Shown: one piece after another, positions 1 to 6,933 of the stretch
Layout: every line of letters starts with the position of its first letter
Position numbering within the stretch: position 1 is the first letter of the stretch
DNA from: an uncultured Lachnospiraceae bacterium
GTDB taxonomy: Bacteria > Bacillota > Clostridia > Lachnospirales > Lachnospiraceae
DNA length: 26,673 nt
Assembly (NCBI GenBank): GCA_910586555.1
Contig: CAJUJY010000049.1
Span: forward strand, 1-26,673
Reading direction: 5' to 3'
Program-made: the position numbers and the translations under genes
Notes under the pieces: generated by a model
Told to the model about the DNA's origin: nothing
The model's input: the letters and a program-made list of their open reading frames with translations, nothing else
Databases searched by the model: none

Positions 1-17
1 CTTTCATTACTATTTGT

Positions 18-37
18 GCCGCCAACTGAAAGGCGGC
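18..37 (+). other. GC-rich hairpin at window edge
   Basis: GCCGCC (18-23) and GGCGGC (32-37) form a perfect 6-bp stem with an 8-nt loop, directly ahead of the GGAATGGAG ribosome site of the small ORF at 53. It may be the end of a leader or of an upstream element cut by the window edge. No T-run follows, so it is not an obvious terminator. Confidence 0.4.
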
Positions 38-52
38 GGAATGGAGATTTAT

Positions 53-133
53 ATGTTAAAAAGCCTGTCCCATGAACAGATTAAACAGACAATAAGCAAC
101 CACTTTAAAAGAAAAAGAGCCAGACGTACATAA
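53..133 (+). CDS. possible 26-residue basic peptide
   Basis: A 26-codon ORF starts at ATG 53, six bases after GGAG at 43-46, which is good ribosome-site spacing. The product begins MLKSLSHEQIKQ and ends in a strongly basic tail (KRKRARRT). There is no membrane segment and I recognise no family. The same 12-mer GGCGGAATGGAG (35-46) precedes the gene at 13270, so the translation signal may be conserved even if this peptide is minor. It could also be the remnant of a longer gene. Support rests only on the ribosome site and composition. Confidence 0.3.
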   Translation: MLKSLSHEQIKQTISNHFKRKRARRT

Positions 134-161
134 AACTAATATCAAATGCCATTAAAAGGTA

Positions 162-190
162 TTGACAAAACAGCCTGTATTAGCTATTAT
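162..190 (+). promoter_or_regulatory. sigma-A promoter of the DUF2325 gene
   Basis: TTGACA at 162-167, a 17-base spacer and TATTAT at 185-190 make a near-consensus promoter about 70 bases before the ATG at 260. The downstream end of the -10 overlaps the dyad at 190-214. Confidence 0.75.
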
Positions 191-214
191 TAACTATAGT
201 TAGAATATGCTAAC
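190..214 (+). promoter_or_regulatory. candidate operator: three alternating half-sites
   Basis: The stretch reads TTAAC-TATA-GTTAG-AATATG-CTAAC. GTTAG/CTAAC is a perfect inverted pair across 6 bases, and TTAAC/GTTAG is a near-perfect pair across 4 bases, so the central GTTAG is shared by two overlapping dyads. It covers the -10 end and likely transcription start, the usual place for a repressor. The half-site resembles those of DtxR/IdeR-type metal regulators, but that link is inference. Confidence 0.45.
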
Positions 215-259
215 CGCAAAGTACATATTTTTATTTATAGAAAGAGGGCTAAACCAGGA

Positions 260-541
260 ATGAGTGTTGTTATTGTAGGAGGACATGACCGTATGGTCTG
301 CCAGTATAAGAAAATTTGCAAGGATTACAACTGTAAAGCAAAGATATTTACACAGATGTCAGGAAATCTTAAAAATATGATTGGTTCACCTGATTTGTTA
401 ATTTTGTTTACAAATACTGTATCACATAAAATGGTCCAGTGTGCAGCCAGGGAGGCAGAAAAATGTAATGCAGATATTGTAAGATGCCATACAAGCAGTG
501 GGGCAGCATTAAATGAAATCCTTGAAAAAGCCTGTTGTTAA
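260..541 (+). CDS. DUF2325 family protein
   Basis: This 93-residue protein begins MSVVIVGGHDRMVCQYKKIC, the conserved opening of the DUF2325 family of small Firmicute proteins. A second conserved block, PDLLILFTNTVSHKMV, lies near residues 44-59, and an RCHTSS-type block near 75-80. The fold is probably Rossmann-like (beta strand then GGH). It is Cys-rich, with C14, C20 and C25 in the N-terminal third and a CC at the end, which may mean metal or redox chemistry. The biochemical role of the family is unknown to me. The gene is monocistronic: it has its own promoter (162-190), a probable operator, and a terminator at 591-617. A weak GAGGG lies 11 bases before the start. Confidence 0.8.
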   Translation: MSVVIVGGHDRMVCQYKKICKDYNCKAKIFTQMSGNLKNMIGSPDLLILFTNTVSHKMVQCAAREAEKCNADIVRCHTSSGAALNEILEKACC

Positions 542-590
542 GACAGCATATGTAACTTTAAAACCTTTTATTAATTTATTATTTTCTGGC

Positions 591-617
591 CCCTTTGCCT
601 GCAGGCAGGGGGTTTTT
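591..617 (+). terminator. intrinsic terminator after DUF2325 gene
   Basis: A 9-bp stem (CCC-TTT-GCC against GGC-A-GG-GGG, including two G-T wobbles) closes a TGCA loop and is followed by five T at 613-617. It separates the DUF2325 gene from the regulator pseudogene at 735. Apart from this, 542-734 is AT-rich and shows no gene. Confidence 0.75.
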
Positions 618-734
618 AATGTAATTGGCTATTACCTTATTGATAAATACTTATATGGCATTTATAATATAAATATTGGCATAATTAATTATAAAATAAA
701 GGATCCTGTAAAAGCAGGAAACAGGTAAATTAAA

Positions 735-1436
735 ATGAAGATTTTATTAGCTGAAGATGATGCAGGTATAAGTGATATGTTAAAAAGTTTCCTGGAAACT
801 GAGGGCTTTGAAGTGGTAACAGCTTATAATGGTGAAAGTGCATGCCAGAAGTTTTTTCTGGATAATTACAGCCTTGTACTGCTTGACCTTATGATGCCTG
901 GTTTAAGTGGGATGGAAGTTTAAAAAAACATAAGGAAGAACAGCACAGTACCAGTTATTATTATTTCTGCAAAAGATACAGACTCCGACAAGACACTAGG
1001 GCTTGGAATGGGGGCAGATGATTATATTACAAAACCATTTTCCATTACAGAAGTACTTGCAAGGATAAAAGCCAATATAAGAAGGACTACCCAATATGCA
1101 GGCACACAGGGAATGGAAATGGAAGAGGAGGTTTTATTAAAAAGGGGAAATATTACTATAAATATAAATAATTATTCTGTTTTTAAGAATGGGGATAAAA
1201 TTGAACTTACAATAAAGGAATTTGAAATACTAAAGCTTCTTTTTAAAAATCCTAAAAAGGTATTTACAAAAGAACAGATTTATTCCCATGTCTGGAATGA
1301 TGCATATTTTGGTGATGAAAATGCTGTAAATGTACATATAAGCAGGCTGCGCAATAAAATAGAGGATAACCCAAAGAATCCACAGTATATAGTTACAGTA
1401 TGGGGAATTGGATATAAGGCAGGGGATATAATATGA
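735..1436 (+). pseudogene. OmpR-family response regulator with in-frame stop
   Basis: The reading frame is continuous from 735 to 1436 except for one TAA at 921-923, after the receiver residues LLDLMMPGLSGMEV. Downstream in the same frame it resumes KNIRKNSTVPVIIISAKD and MGADDYITKPF, then a winged-helix DNA-binding domain with the typical YIVTVWGIGYKAG ending. Without the stop it would be a normal 233-residue OmpR/PhoB-type regulator. Family alignment expects Leu at the stop (GMEV-L-K), so a single TTA-to-TAA change explains it. The phospho-acceptor Asp (LLDLMMPG) and the Lys of TKPF are both present. The last four bases overlap the kinase start (ATGA). A restart inside the frame could still make an isolated DNA-binding domain. 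A sequencing error is possible but less likely, since it would be a substitution and not an indel. Confidence 0.85.
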
Positions 1437-2383
1437 ATAATACAACAGTTATAGTGTTTTTAATATGTATTATTATTTTGCTGGCAGGAATTATTCTGTA
1501 CCAGCAATTTTTTATTTTAAAGAAAAAGTATAAAATACAGGCAGAATTAATAGAAATTACACATAAAATTTCAGATATACTGGATAAAGATACAGATGAA
1601 AAGATTATGGTTTTTACGGATAATAAGGAGGTTATGGATTTAAGCGGACAGATTAACAGGCTGGTACTAGACAGGCAGAAAGTTAAAACAAATTACAGGA
1701 AACAGGAGATTTCCCTTAAAAAGATGATTGCAAATATTTCACATGATATAAAAACGCCGCTTACAGTTATTTTAGGATACCTGGAAATCATGCGCATTAA
1801 TGATGCAGAAAACATTCCATTACAAAAAGTTGAGGCAAAAGCAAAACAGGTTATGGAACTTATAAACCAGTTCTTCACATTTGCCAGGATTGAAGCTGGT
1901 GATATGCCTGTAAAAATGGAAAAAGTAAATATTAATGAACTGTGCAGGGAAAATATATTAGGGTTTTATGAAATTTTAATCCAGAAGGAATTTACTGTTG
2001 ATATATCAATTCCAGAAAGCAGCTTATCTGTATATGGTGATAAAGAAGCTATAGAACGTATATTAACCAATCTTATATCAAATGTAGTCCGTTATGTAAG
2101 TGACGGGAAATATATTGGTATTTTTTTATATAGTGAAAATGTTTATATATTAATTGATGTATGCGATAAAGGAAAAGGAATTGGAAAAGAATCTGCTGGC
2201 AATGTATTTGAAAGGCTTTATACAACAAGTGATACAGTCTGTAATGGAATACAGGGAAGCGGCCTTGGGCTTGCTATTGCGAAAAACCTTGCAAAACAAA
2301 TGGGTGGTGATATTTCCATGGAAAGTCTTCCAGGTGTAAAAACAGTTTTTACAGCCAGGTTTAAGGAATATAAAACCTGGTGA
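1433..2383 (+). CDS. sensor histidine kinase of the decayed ABC module
   Basis: The 316-residue kinase has one N-terminal membrane segment (about residues 5-27), a short linker, and a HisKA domain with the phospho-acceptor in ISHDIKTPL (His104). The HATPase domain shows an N-box (Asn213 in ERILTNLISN), a G1 box (DKGKGIG, Asp245) and a G2 box (GSGLGLAIAK, about 275-284). There is no sizeable sensor domain, as in the intramembrane-sensing kinases that partner bacitracin/lantibiotic-type ABC transporters. The gene overlaps the regulator by four bases. All core motifs are intact, although its regulator and both transporter genes are broken, so it is now probably an orphan or on the way to being lost. 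Confidence 0.85.
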   Translation: MNNTTVIVFLICIIILLAGIILYQQFFILKKKYKIQAELIEITHKISDILDKDTDEKIMVFTDNKEVMDLSGQINRLVLDRQKVKTNYRKQEISLKKMIANISHDIKTPLTVILGYLEIMRINDAENIPLQKVEAKAKQVMELINQFFTFARIEAGDMPVKMEKVNINELCRENILGFYEILIQKEFTVDISIPESSLSVYGDKEAIERILTNLISNVVRYVSDGKYIGIFLYSENVYILIDVCDKGKGIGKESAGNVFERLYTTSDTVCNGIQGSGLGLAIAKNLAKQMGGDISMESLPGVKTVFTARFKEYKTW

Positions 2384-2459
2384 AAGAAATTTGTAAGAAA
2401 CCAGAAAGGGTTTTGAAAAAAATACCTGTTATAATGTTTTACAGAAGGGAGGCAATTAT

Positions 2460-3234
2460 ATGATTTTACAAACAAACCATTTATCTAAAACCATTGATGG
2501 CAGGGAATTAGTAAAAGATGTAAATATCCATGTAAATAAAGGGGAAATCTACGGGCTTTTAGGGCCAGACGGGGCAGGTAAAACAACAGTAATGAAAATG
2601 GTGGCAAATCTTTGGAAACCAACAGGAGGGAGCATTGAACTTTTTGGTGGAGAACTTAGACAAACATCTTATGAAGTATTAAAAAGAATGGGAAGTATTA
2701 AAAAATTATTCACTTGGAATGAAACAGCGTCTTGGAATAGCACGTGCAATATTATGCCGTCCAGAACTTCTGCTGCTTGATGAACCAGTAAATGGGCTTG
2801 ATCCTGCTGGTATAAAGCAGATAAGGGATTTATTTAAAATGCTTTGCAAAGAATATGGAATTACCATAATTATATCAAGCCATATCCTTCCAGAAATAGA
2901 AAACATTGCAGATATAATTGGCATTATAAACCATGGAAGAATGGTAAAAGAAGTTGCAATAAAAGAAATTACAGAAATGAATACATCTTATACCTGGCTT
3001 GTTGCAGGTGATACAAAAAAAGCTGCTTATATACTTTCTGAAAAACTTGGCATTAATAATTTCAAAATTATGGAAGGCAATAATATACACATTTATGACA
3101 GCAAAATCCATGTAAAGGATATATCAAGGGAATTAACTTTAAATGGTGTAGATATAAATTCCATTGGACAGAAAACAGAAAGCCTTGAAGATTATTTCTT
3201 AAAAATAACAGGGGAGGGAAAAAACAATGTTTAA
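2460..3234 (+). pseudogene. ABC transporter ATPase with internal deletion and frameshift
   Basis: The first part (frame from ATG 2460) has a Walker A motif GPDGAGKTT (residues 35-43) and runs to VLKRMGSI near 2699. Homology then jumps frame: from about 2701 the other frame reads KNYSLGMKQRLGIAR (ABC signature), LLLLDEP (Walker B) and SSHILPEI (H-loop), continuing to 3234. In BcrA-like drug-export ATPases about 50 residues, including the Q-loop helix, separate MGS-I from the signature; they are missing here. So one deletion that also changed frame inactivated the gene. Upstream there is a good ribosome site (GGGAGG). The C-terminus is intact and overlaps the permease start by 8 bp. Confidence 0.85.
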
Positions 3235-3574
3235 ATTAATAAAACTTGAATGGAAGAAAAATAATACTGTAAAATATATGCACAATGCTTTAATACTTGC
3301 ATTAATATTATGCATATTTATATTTGCACTGGCTTTTCTTGGAATTGCAAATGACCCTGATGGAACTCTTGATGCTGTGGAAGGCAATGATAAAATTTCT
3401 GCTTCAATAGAATTATTTACAAGCATTTCTTTCCTGCTGGTCCTTTTCACACAGGGAAGCATAGGGGATTATTCACTGGCAGGCAATACAATAGTACCAG
3501 TAGTTTTAACAGCAGTATCATTTATAGCAGCAGGGTTATCAGTATGGAATGTGGAAACAAAGGATTTAATGTAA
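3227..3574 (+). pseudogene. ABC-2 permease, internally truncated
   Basis: The 115-residue product begins like a bacitracin/lantibiotic ABC-2 permease (MFKLIKLEWKKNN, then a membrane segment at about 22-40). It ends like one, with a last hydrophobic helix (IVPVVLTAVSFIAAGLSVW) followed by NVETKDLM. Members of this group are usually about twice as long with six helices, so the central helices appear to have been removed in frame, somewhere near FLLVLFTQ-GSIGDYSL (around residues 70-80). This is the third damaged gene in a row. A residual two-helix protein could be made, but transport is not expected. Confidence 0.7.
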
Positions 3575-3636
3575 AGCCTGGGAAATGGCGGTTAATCCTG
3601 GCTTCCATAAAACCATATGACAAAGTTAAATATTTA

Positions 3637-3665
3637 GTGACATCATATAAGTTATATGTTATACT
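3637..3665 (+). promoter_or_regulatory. promoter P1 of the restriction system with palindromic spacer
   Basis: GTGACA (3637-3642), 17 bases, TATACT (3660-3665). The spacer contains the perfect 7-1-7 palindrome CATATAAGTTATATG at 3644-3658, placed where a bound dimer would block RNA polymerase. It is about 150 bases upstream of the nuclease-methylase start. Confidence 0.5.
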
Positions 3666-3723
3666 GTAAATATTAAAAGTTAGATTTAGTGAATTTTTGA
3701 TTTTCTTTTTGTGGGATTTATTG

Positions 3724-3760
3724 TATAATGTTTAATAAAATAAACTTTGGATAAGTTTAT
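3724..3760 (+). promoter_or_regulatory. second -10 (P2) and inverted repeat ahead of restriction system
   Basis: A consensus TATAAT lies at 3724-3729 but no good -35 is seen at 17 bases. Just downstream, ATAAACTT (3740-3747) and AAGTTTAT (3753-3760) form a perfect 8-bp inverted repeat across 5 bases, in the untranslated leader. It could be an operator or an RNA hairpin. GGAAGG at about 3799-3804 is the ribosome site for the ATG at 3814. Confidence 0.4.
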
Positions 3761-3813
3761 GGAAGAATATGAATTATAATAACCATAAAAGTTTTTAGGA
3801 AGGAATATTTTAT

Positions 3814-5742
3814 ATGACACGTCATGACATGATTGAAAGGATTGGTAAGAAATATTTAACTTCAAATATAGAAGCAGGAGAATATAGTTATGTGCAAGAT
3901 GCAGGTTCAAGAATAGAACTTGAAAAGGCAGTTGGACACCCTGTATTACACTTTAAAATGGATTTAAGATTTAAGAAAGCTGATACTATTATTCTTATTG
4001 AAACAAAACAACTTTTTGTGAAAAGTGATGAAAAACAGATAGCAGAATATCTGGAAGAAGAAAAAGCACTACATAAAAACCATAAGATAATATGTATTCT
4101 GGCAAATACTAGTGATAATAATATTAAAGTCTGGAAGCATTTTGTTGATGATATGCATGTACTTAGTGAAGAAACAGTTCTTGATACTATGGAACATTAC
4201 GAAAAATTATTTGATATAAATAAACAAAATGACAGGGAAAAAGTTATGAAGAATACATATGCTCTTAATGAACTTCTTCATAAACTTGATATTGATGAAA
4301 AATTACGAAGCCAATTTGTGGGAACTACTCTGCTCTATATTAAAAATATGATTAAAAAAATTAATACTGATAAAATTGATGATATATTAGTTGATAAATT
4401 AAACAATATATGGAACATGATGTCAGCAGAAGAAATCAGAACAGCAGTTAAAAAAACTCTTGATGACTTGCTTGGTGTTTCAGATAATAAAGCAAAAAAG
4501 ATTGAGCTTCTTCAAAAAAATATTTTAAATGACCAAAAAGTTAGAAAATTAACTTTAGAAGACTGGATTAATGTTTTGGATAAAATTATTATAGATATTT
4601 ATAAATATATTAACGCTGATAGTTCAGAGGGACAGGATATTTTAAATCTTTTTTTTATTGCTTTTAATAAATACACTGGAAAGGCTGATAAAAACCAAGC
4701 ATTTACCCCTGATCACATTACTAGTTTTATGTGCAGATTAACAGATGTAGACAGAAATAAAATTGTTCTTGATGCAACTTGTGGCAGTGGTTCATTCTTG
4801 GTGAAAGCGATGGTAAAAGAATTTGCAGACTGCTATAGAGGAAAGACAGAGAGAGAAGCTAAGAACCTTATGGAAATTGTTACTAAAAAAAATATTTATG
4901 GAATAGAAATTGAAGAAAAGGCATATGGACTAGCAACAACTAATATGTTAATTCACGGAGATGGAAATAGCAATATTAAATTTGGAGATTGTTTTAAAAA
5001 CAAAGAATTTATTAAAAACGCTGATCCTGACATTATTTTAATGAACCCTCCTTATAATGCGAAACCAAAGGGTATACCAGATAAATATAAGATTCATTGG
5101 ACGAAAACAGCTAAGGAGGGAAAAGAAGATGCTACAAAAGGTTTTGTTTTTATTCATTTTATATCTGATGTCATTAAAGAATTAAATGAAGAAAAAGAGA
5201 AAAAACATTTGCCGTTAAAAACTGTAAAATTGGCAGTACTTCTGCCTGTTGCAGCAGCAATAGGAACAAGTACAATTATTAGTAAAGAAAAGGAAACCAT
5301 GCTTAAAGATAATACACTTGAAGCTGTATTTACATTACCAAATGAAATTTTTTATCCTGGTGCTTCTGCTTCTGCTTGTTGTATGTTATTTACTTTAGGA
5401 CAGCCACATGTAAATCCTGATGGAACAGTTAAAGAAACATTTTTTGGCTATTGTAAAGAAGATGGTTTTAAGAAGAAAAAAAATTTAGGACGTATTGAGC
5501 AATTTAATATTGATGGTACATCTAAATGGAAAGTAATTGAAGAAGAATGGATTTCACTGTTTAGAAATAAAAAATCTATTGATGGTAAATCAGCTACTGC
5601 GGTTGTGGACGGAAATTCAGAGTGGTTATGTGAAGCTTATATGAAGACAGATTTTTCAAAACTTACAGAAAACGATTTCCAACAGACCGTAAATAATTAT
5701 CTTGCTTATCTTATAAAGGAGGGCAGAGTATATGAAGCTTAA
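3814..5742 (+). CDS. BcgI-like restriction-modification subunit A (nuclease + N6-adenine methylase)
   Basis: This 642-residue protein combines a PD-(D/E)xK-like nuclease domain with a gamma-class N6-adenine methyltransferase. The N-terminal part contains ADTIILIETKQ (Asp57, Glu63, Lys65), as in the HsdR N-terminal nuclease fold. A helical linker (about 140-290) follows. The methylase has FTPDHIT (motif X, 297-303), LDATCGSGSF (SAM-binding motif I, Asp320 on) and NPPY (catalytic motif IV, 411-414). Its length is close to the BcgI A subunit as I remember it (about 640 residues), and it is paired with a separate specificity gene that it overlaps by 11 bp. Such enzymes (type IIB/IIG) methylate and cut with one complex and may cut on both sides of the site. 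The gene is visibly more AT-rich than the housekeeping genes around it, suggesting transfer. Alternative: a type I HsdM with an added domain, but no hsdR is present. Confidence 0.8.
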   Translation: MTRHDMIERIGKKYLTSNIEAGEYSYVQDAGSRIELEKAVGHPVLHFKMDLRFKKADTIILIETKQLFVKSDEKQIAEYLEEEKALHKNHKIICILANTSDNNIKVWKHFVDDMHVLSEETVLDTMEHYEKLFDINKQNDREKVMKNTYALNELLHKLDIDEKLRSQFVGTTLLYIKNMIKKINTDKIDDILVDKLNNIWNMMSAEEIRTAVKKTLDDLLGVSDNKAKKIELLQKNILNDQKVRKLTLEDWINVLDKIIIDIYKYINADSSEGQDILNLFFIAFNKYTGKADKNQAFTPDHITSFMCRLTDVDRNKIVLDATCGSGSFLVKAMVKEFADCYRGKTEREAKNLMEIVTKKNIYGIEIEEKAYGLATTNMLIHGDGNSNIKFGDCFKNKEFIKNADPDIILMNPPYNAKPKGIPDKYKIHWTKTAKEGKEDATKGFVFIHFISDVIKELNEEKEKKHLPLKTVKLAVLLPVAAAIGTSTIISKEKETMLKDNTLEAVFTLPNEIFYPGASASACCMLFTLGQPHVNPDGTVKETFFGYCKEDGFKKKKNLGRIEQFNIDGTSKWKVIEEEWISLFRNKKSIDGKSATAVVDGNSEWLCEAYMKTDFSKLTENDFQQTVNNYLAYLIKEGRVYEA

Positions 5743-6865
5743 CCAAGATAAATGGAAAAGTTTTAAGATATCATCAATTTTTACAATTCTTAATGGAAAG
5801 GGAATTACAAAGGAAGAGATAGAAGAAAATAGTGGTAATTTTGTAGTGGTACAAAGTGGAGAAGAAAATAATGGTGTTTTAGGTAAAATAGATTTATCAT
5901 ATTGCAAGGATATGGATTATATTTATTCTGAAATTCCCTGTTTAACTGTTGCAAGAAGTGGTTCGGCAGGTTTTGTTTCATACCATGACAATGGTTGTGT
6001 TGCAGGAGATTCGGCAAAAATTCTTTTATTGAAAAAAGAAAATTGTAATAGAAATATTTATTTGTTTTTACAATCAGTACTTACTGCAAATAGGTTTAAA
6101 TATGCATATGGACGAAAGGTAACTAAAGAAAAATATGAAAATGATACAATAAAACTTCCAATTTTATATACAAATGATAATAAACCATATATTGACAATT
6201 CTAATCAATATTCATCTTATGGATATGTACCTGATTGGGAATATATGGATAATTATATTAATTCTATACATAGTAAACCAATAACTACTAGAAATAAACC
6301 TGGTATAAACTCCAATTTTAATATTAATAACTGGCATAAGTTTAAATTTGGAAATTTAATATCCTTTAATAATATTTATAAAGCTAAAGCATATAAGGAT
6401 GAAGAACTTATATTTGTTGATTCTGGTTCACATGATGCCTTGCCATATGTGACAAGAACAGAAGATAATAATGGAGTGAAAGCTTTTGTATCAAAGACAT
6501 GTGTTACAGATATAGAAAGTGGAAATGCATTAGTTATTGGAGATACTACTTCAACTATATCATATCAAAGTGAAAGTTTTATTACTGGTGACCATATGGT
6601 AATAATACGGGCAGATTGGTTAAATAAGTATACAGGCTTGTTTATAACCAGTATTCTTCAAAAGGAACGTTACAGGTATTCGTATGGCCGGGCTTATAAA
6701 ATAGATTTAATAAAAGAAACTTTTATTAAATTGCCAGTTAAACATAATATAGATGGTGTGCCATATATAGATGTGAAAAAAAGATATTCAAAAGATGGTT
6801 TTGTACCTGACTGGGTATTTATGGAAAATTATATAAAATCCTTGCCTTATGGTGACAGAATATAA
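5732..6865 (+). CDS. BcgI-like specificity subunit B (HsdS-type, two target-recognition halves)
   Basis: The 377-residue protein consists of two diverged copies of one module. Half 1 is about residues 7-180 and half 2 about 201-371. Each ends with the same block order: YxYGR (126-128 and 318-320), a KLP turn, xPYID, and G(Y/F)VPDWxxMxNYI (164-176 and 356-368), 192 residues apart. This is the HsdS design: each half carries a target-recognition domain, and the repeats provide helices that dock the methylase subunits. Two different TRDs predict a bipartite, asymmetric target sequence. The gene starts inside the last codons of subunit A, implying coupled translation. The TRD sequences do not let me name the recognition site. 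Confidence 0.8.
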   Translation: MKLNQDKWKSFKISSIFTILNGKGITKEEIEENSGNFVVVQSGEENNGVLGKIDLSYCKDMDYIYSEIPCLTVARSGSAGFVSYHDNGCVAGDSAKILLLKKENCNRNIYLFLQSVLTANRFKYAYGRKVTKEKYENDTIKLPILYTNDNKPYIDNSNQYSSYGYVPDWEYMDNYINSIHSKPITTRNKPGINSNFNINNWHKFKFGNLISFNNIYKAKAYKDEELIFVDSGSHDALPYVTRTEDNNGVKAFVSKTCVTDIESGNALVIGDTTSTISYQSESFITGDHMVIIRADWLNKYTGLFITSILQKERYRYSYGRAYKIDLIKETFIKLPVKHNIDGVPYIDVKKRYSKDGFVPDWVFMENYIKSLPYGDRI

Positions 6866-6867
6866 AA

Positions 6868-6905
6868 ATACCAGAGCAAATTAATTTTTGTTCTGGTATC
6901 TTTAT
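6868..6905. terminator. bidirectional terminator between restriction system and lysS
   Basis: ATACCAGAGCAAA (6868-6880) pairs with TTTGTTCTGGTAT (6887-6899) across TTAATT, with one G-T wobble. T-rich tracts flank both sides (CTTTATAAT on plus; TTTTTATA when read on minus). It serves both the plus-strand restriction operon and the convergent minus-strand lysS. Confidence 0.8.
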
Positions 6906-6933
6906 AATATAGTATTTTTTTAAATAAAGAATT

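Noticed and set aside
513..728. 71-codon ORF after the DUF2325 gene
   Set aside because: Overlaps the gene end, runs through the intrinsic terminator and has no ribosome site.
921..923. Programmed stop-codon readthrough in the response regulator
   Set aside because: No recoding signal is recognisable, and the neighbouring ABC genes are clearly degenerate, so plain decay is simpler.
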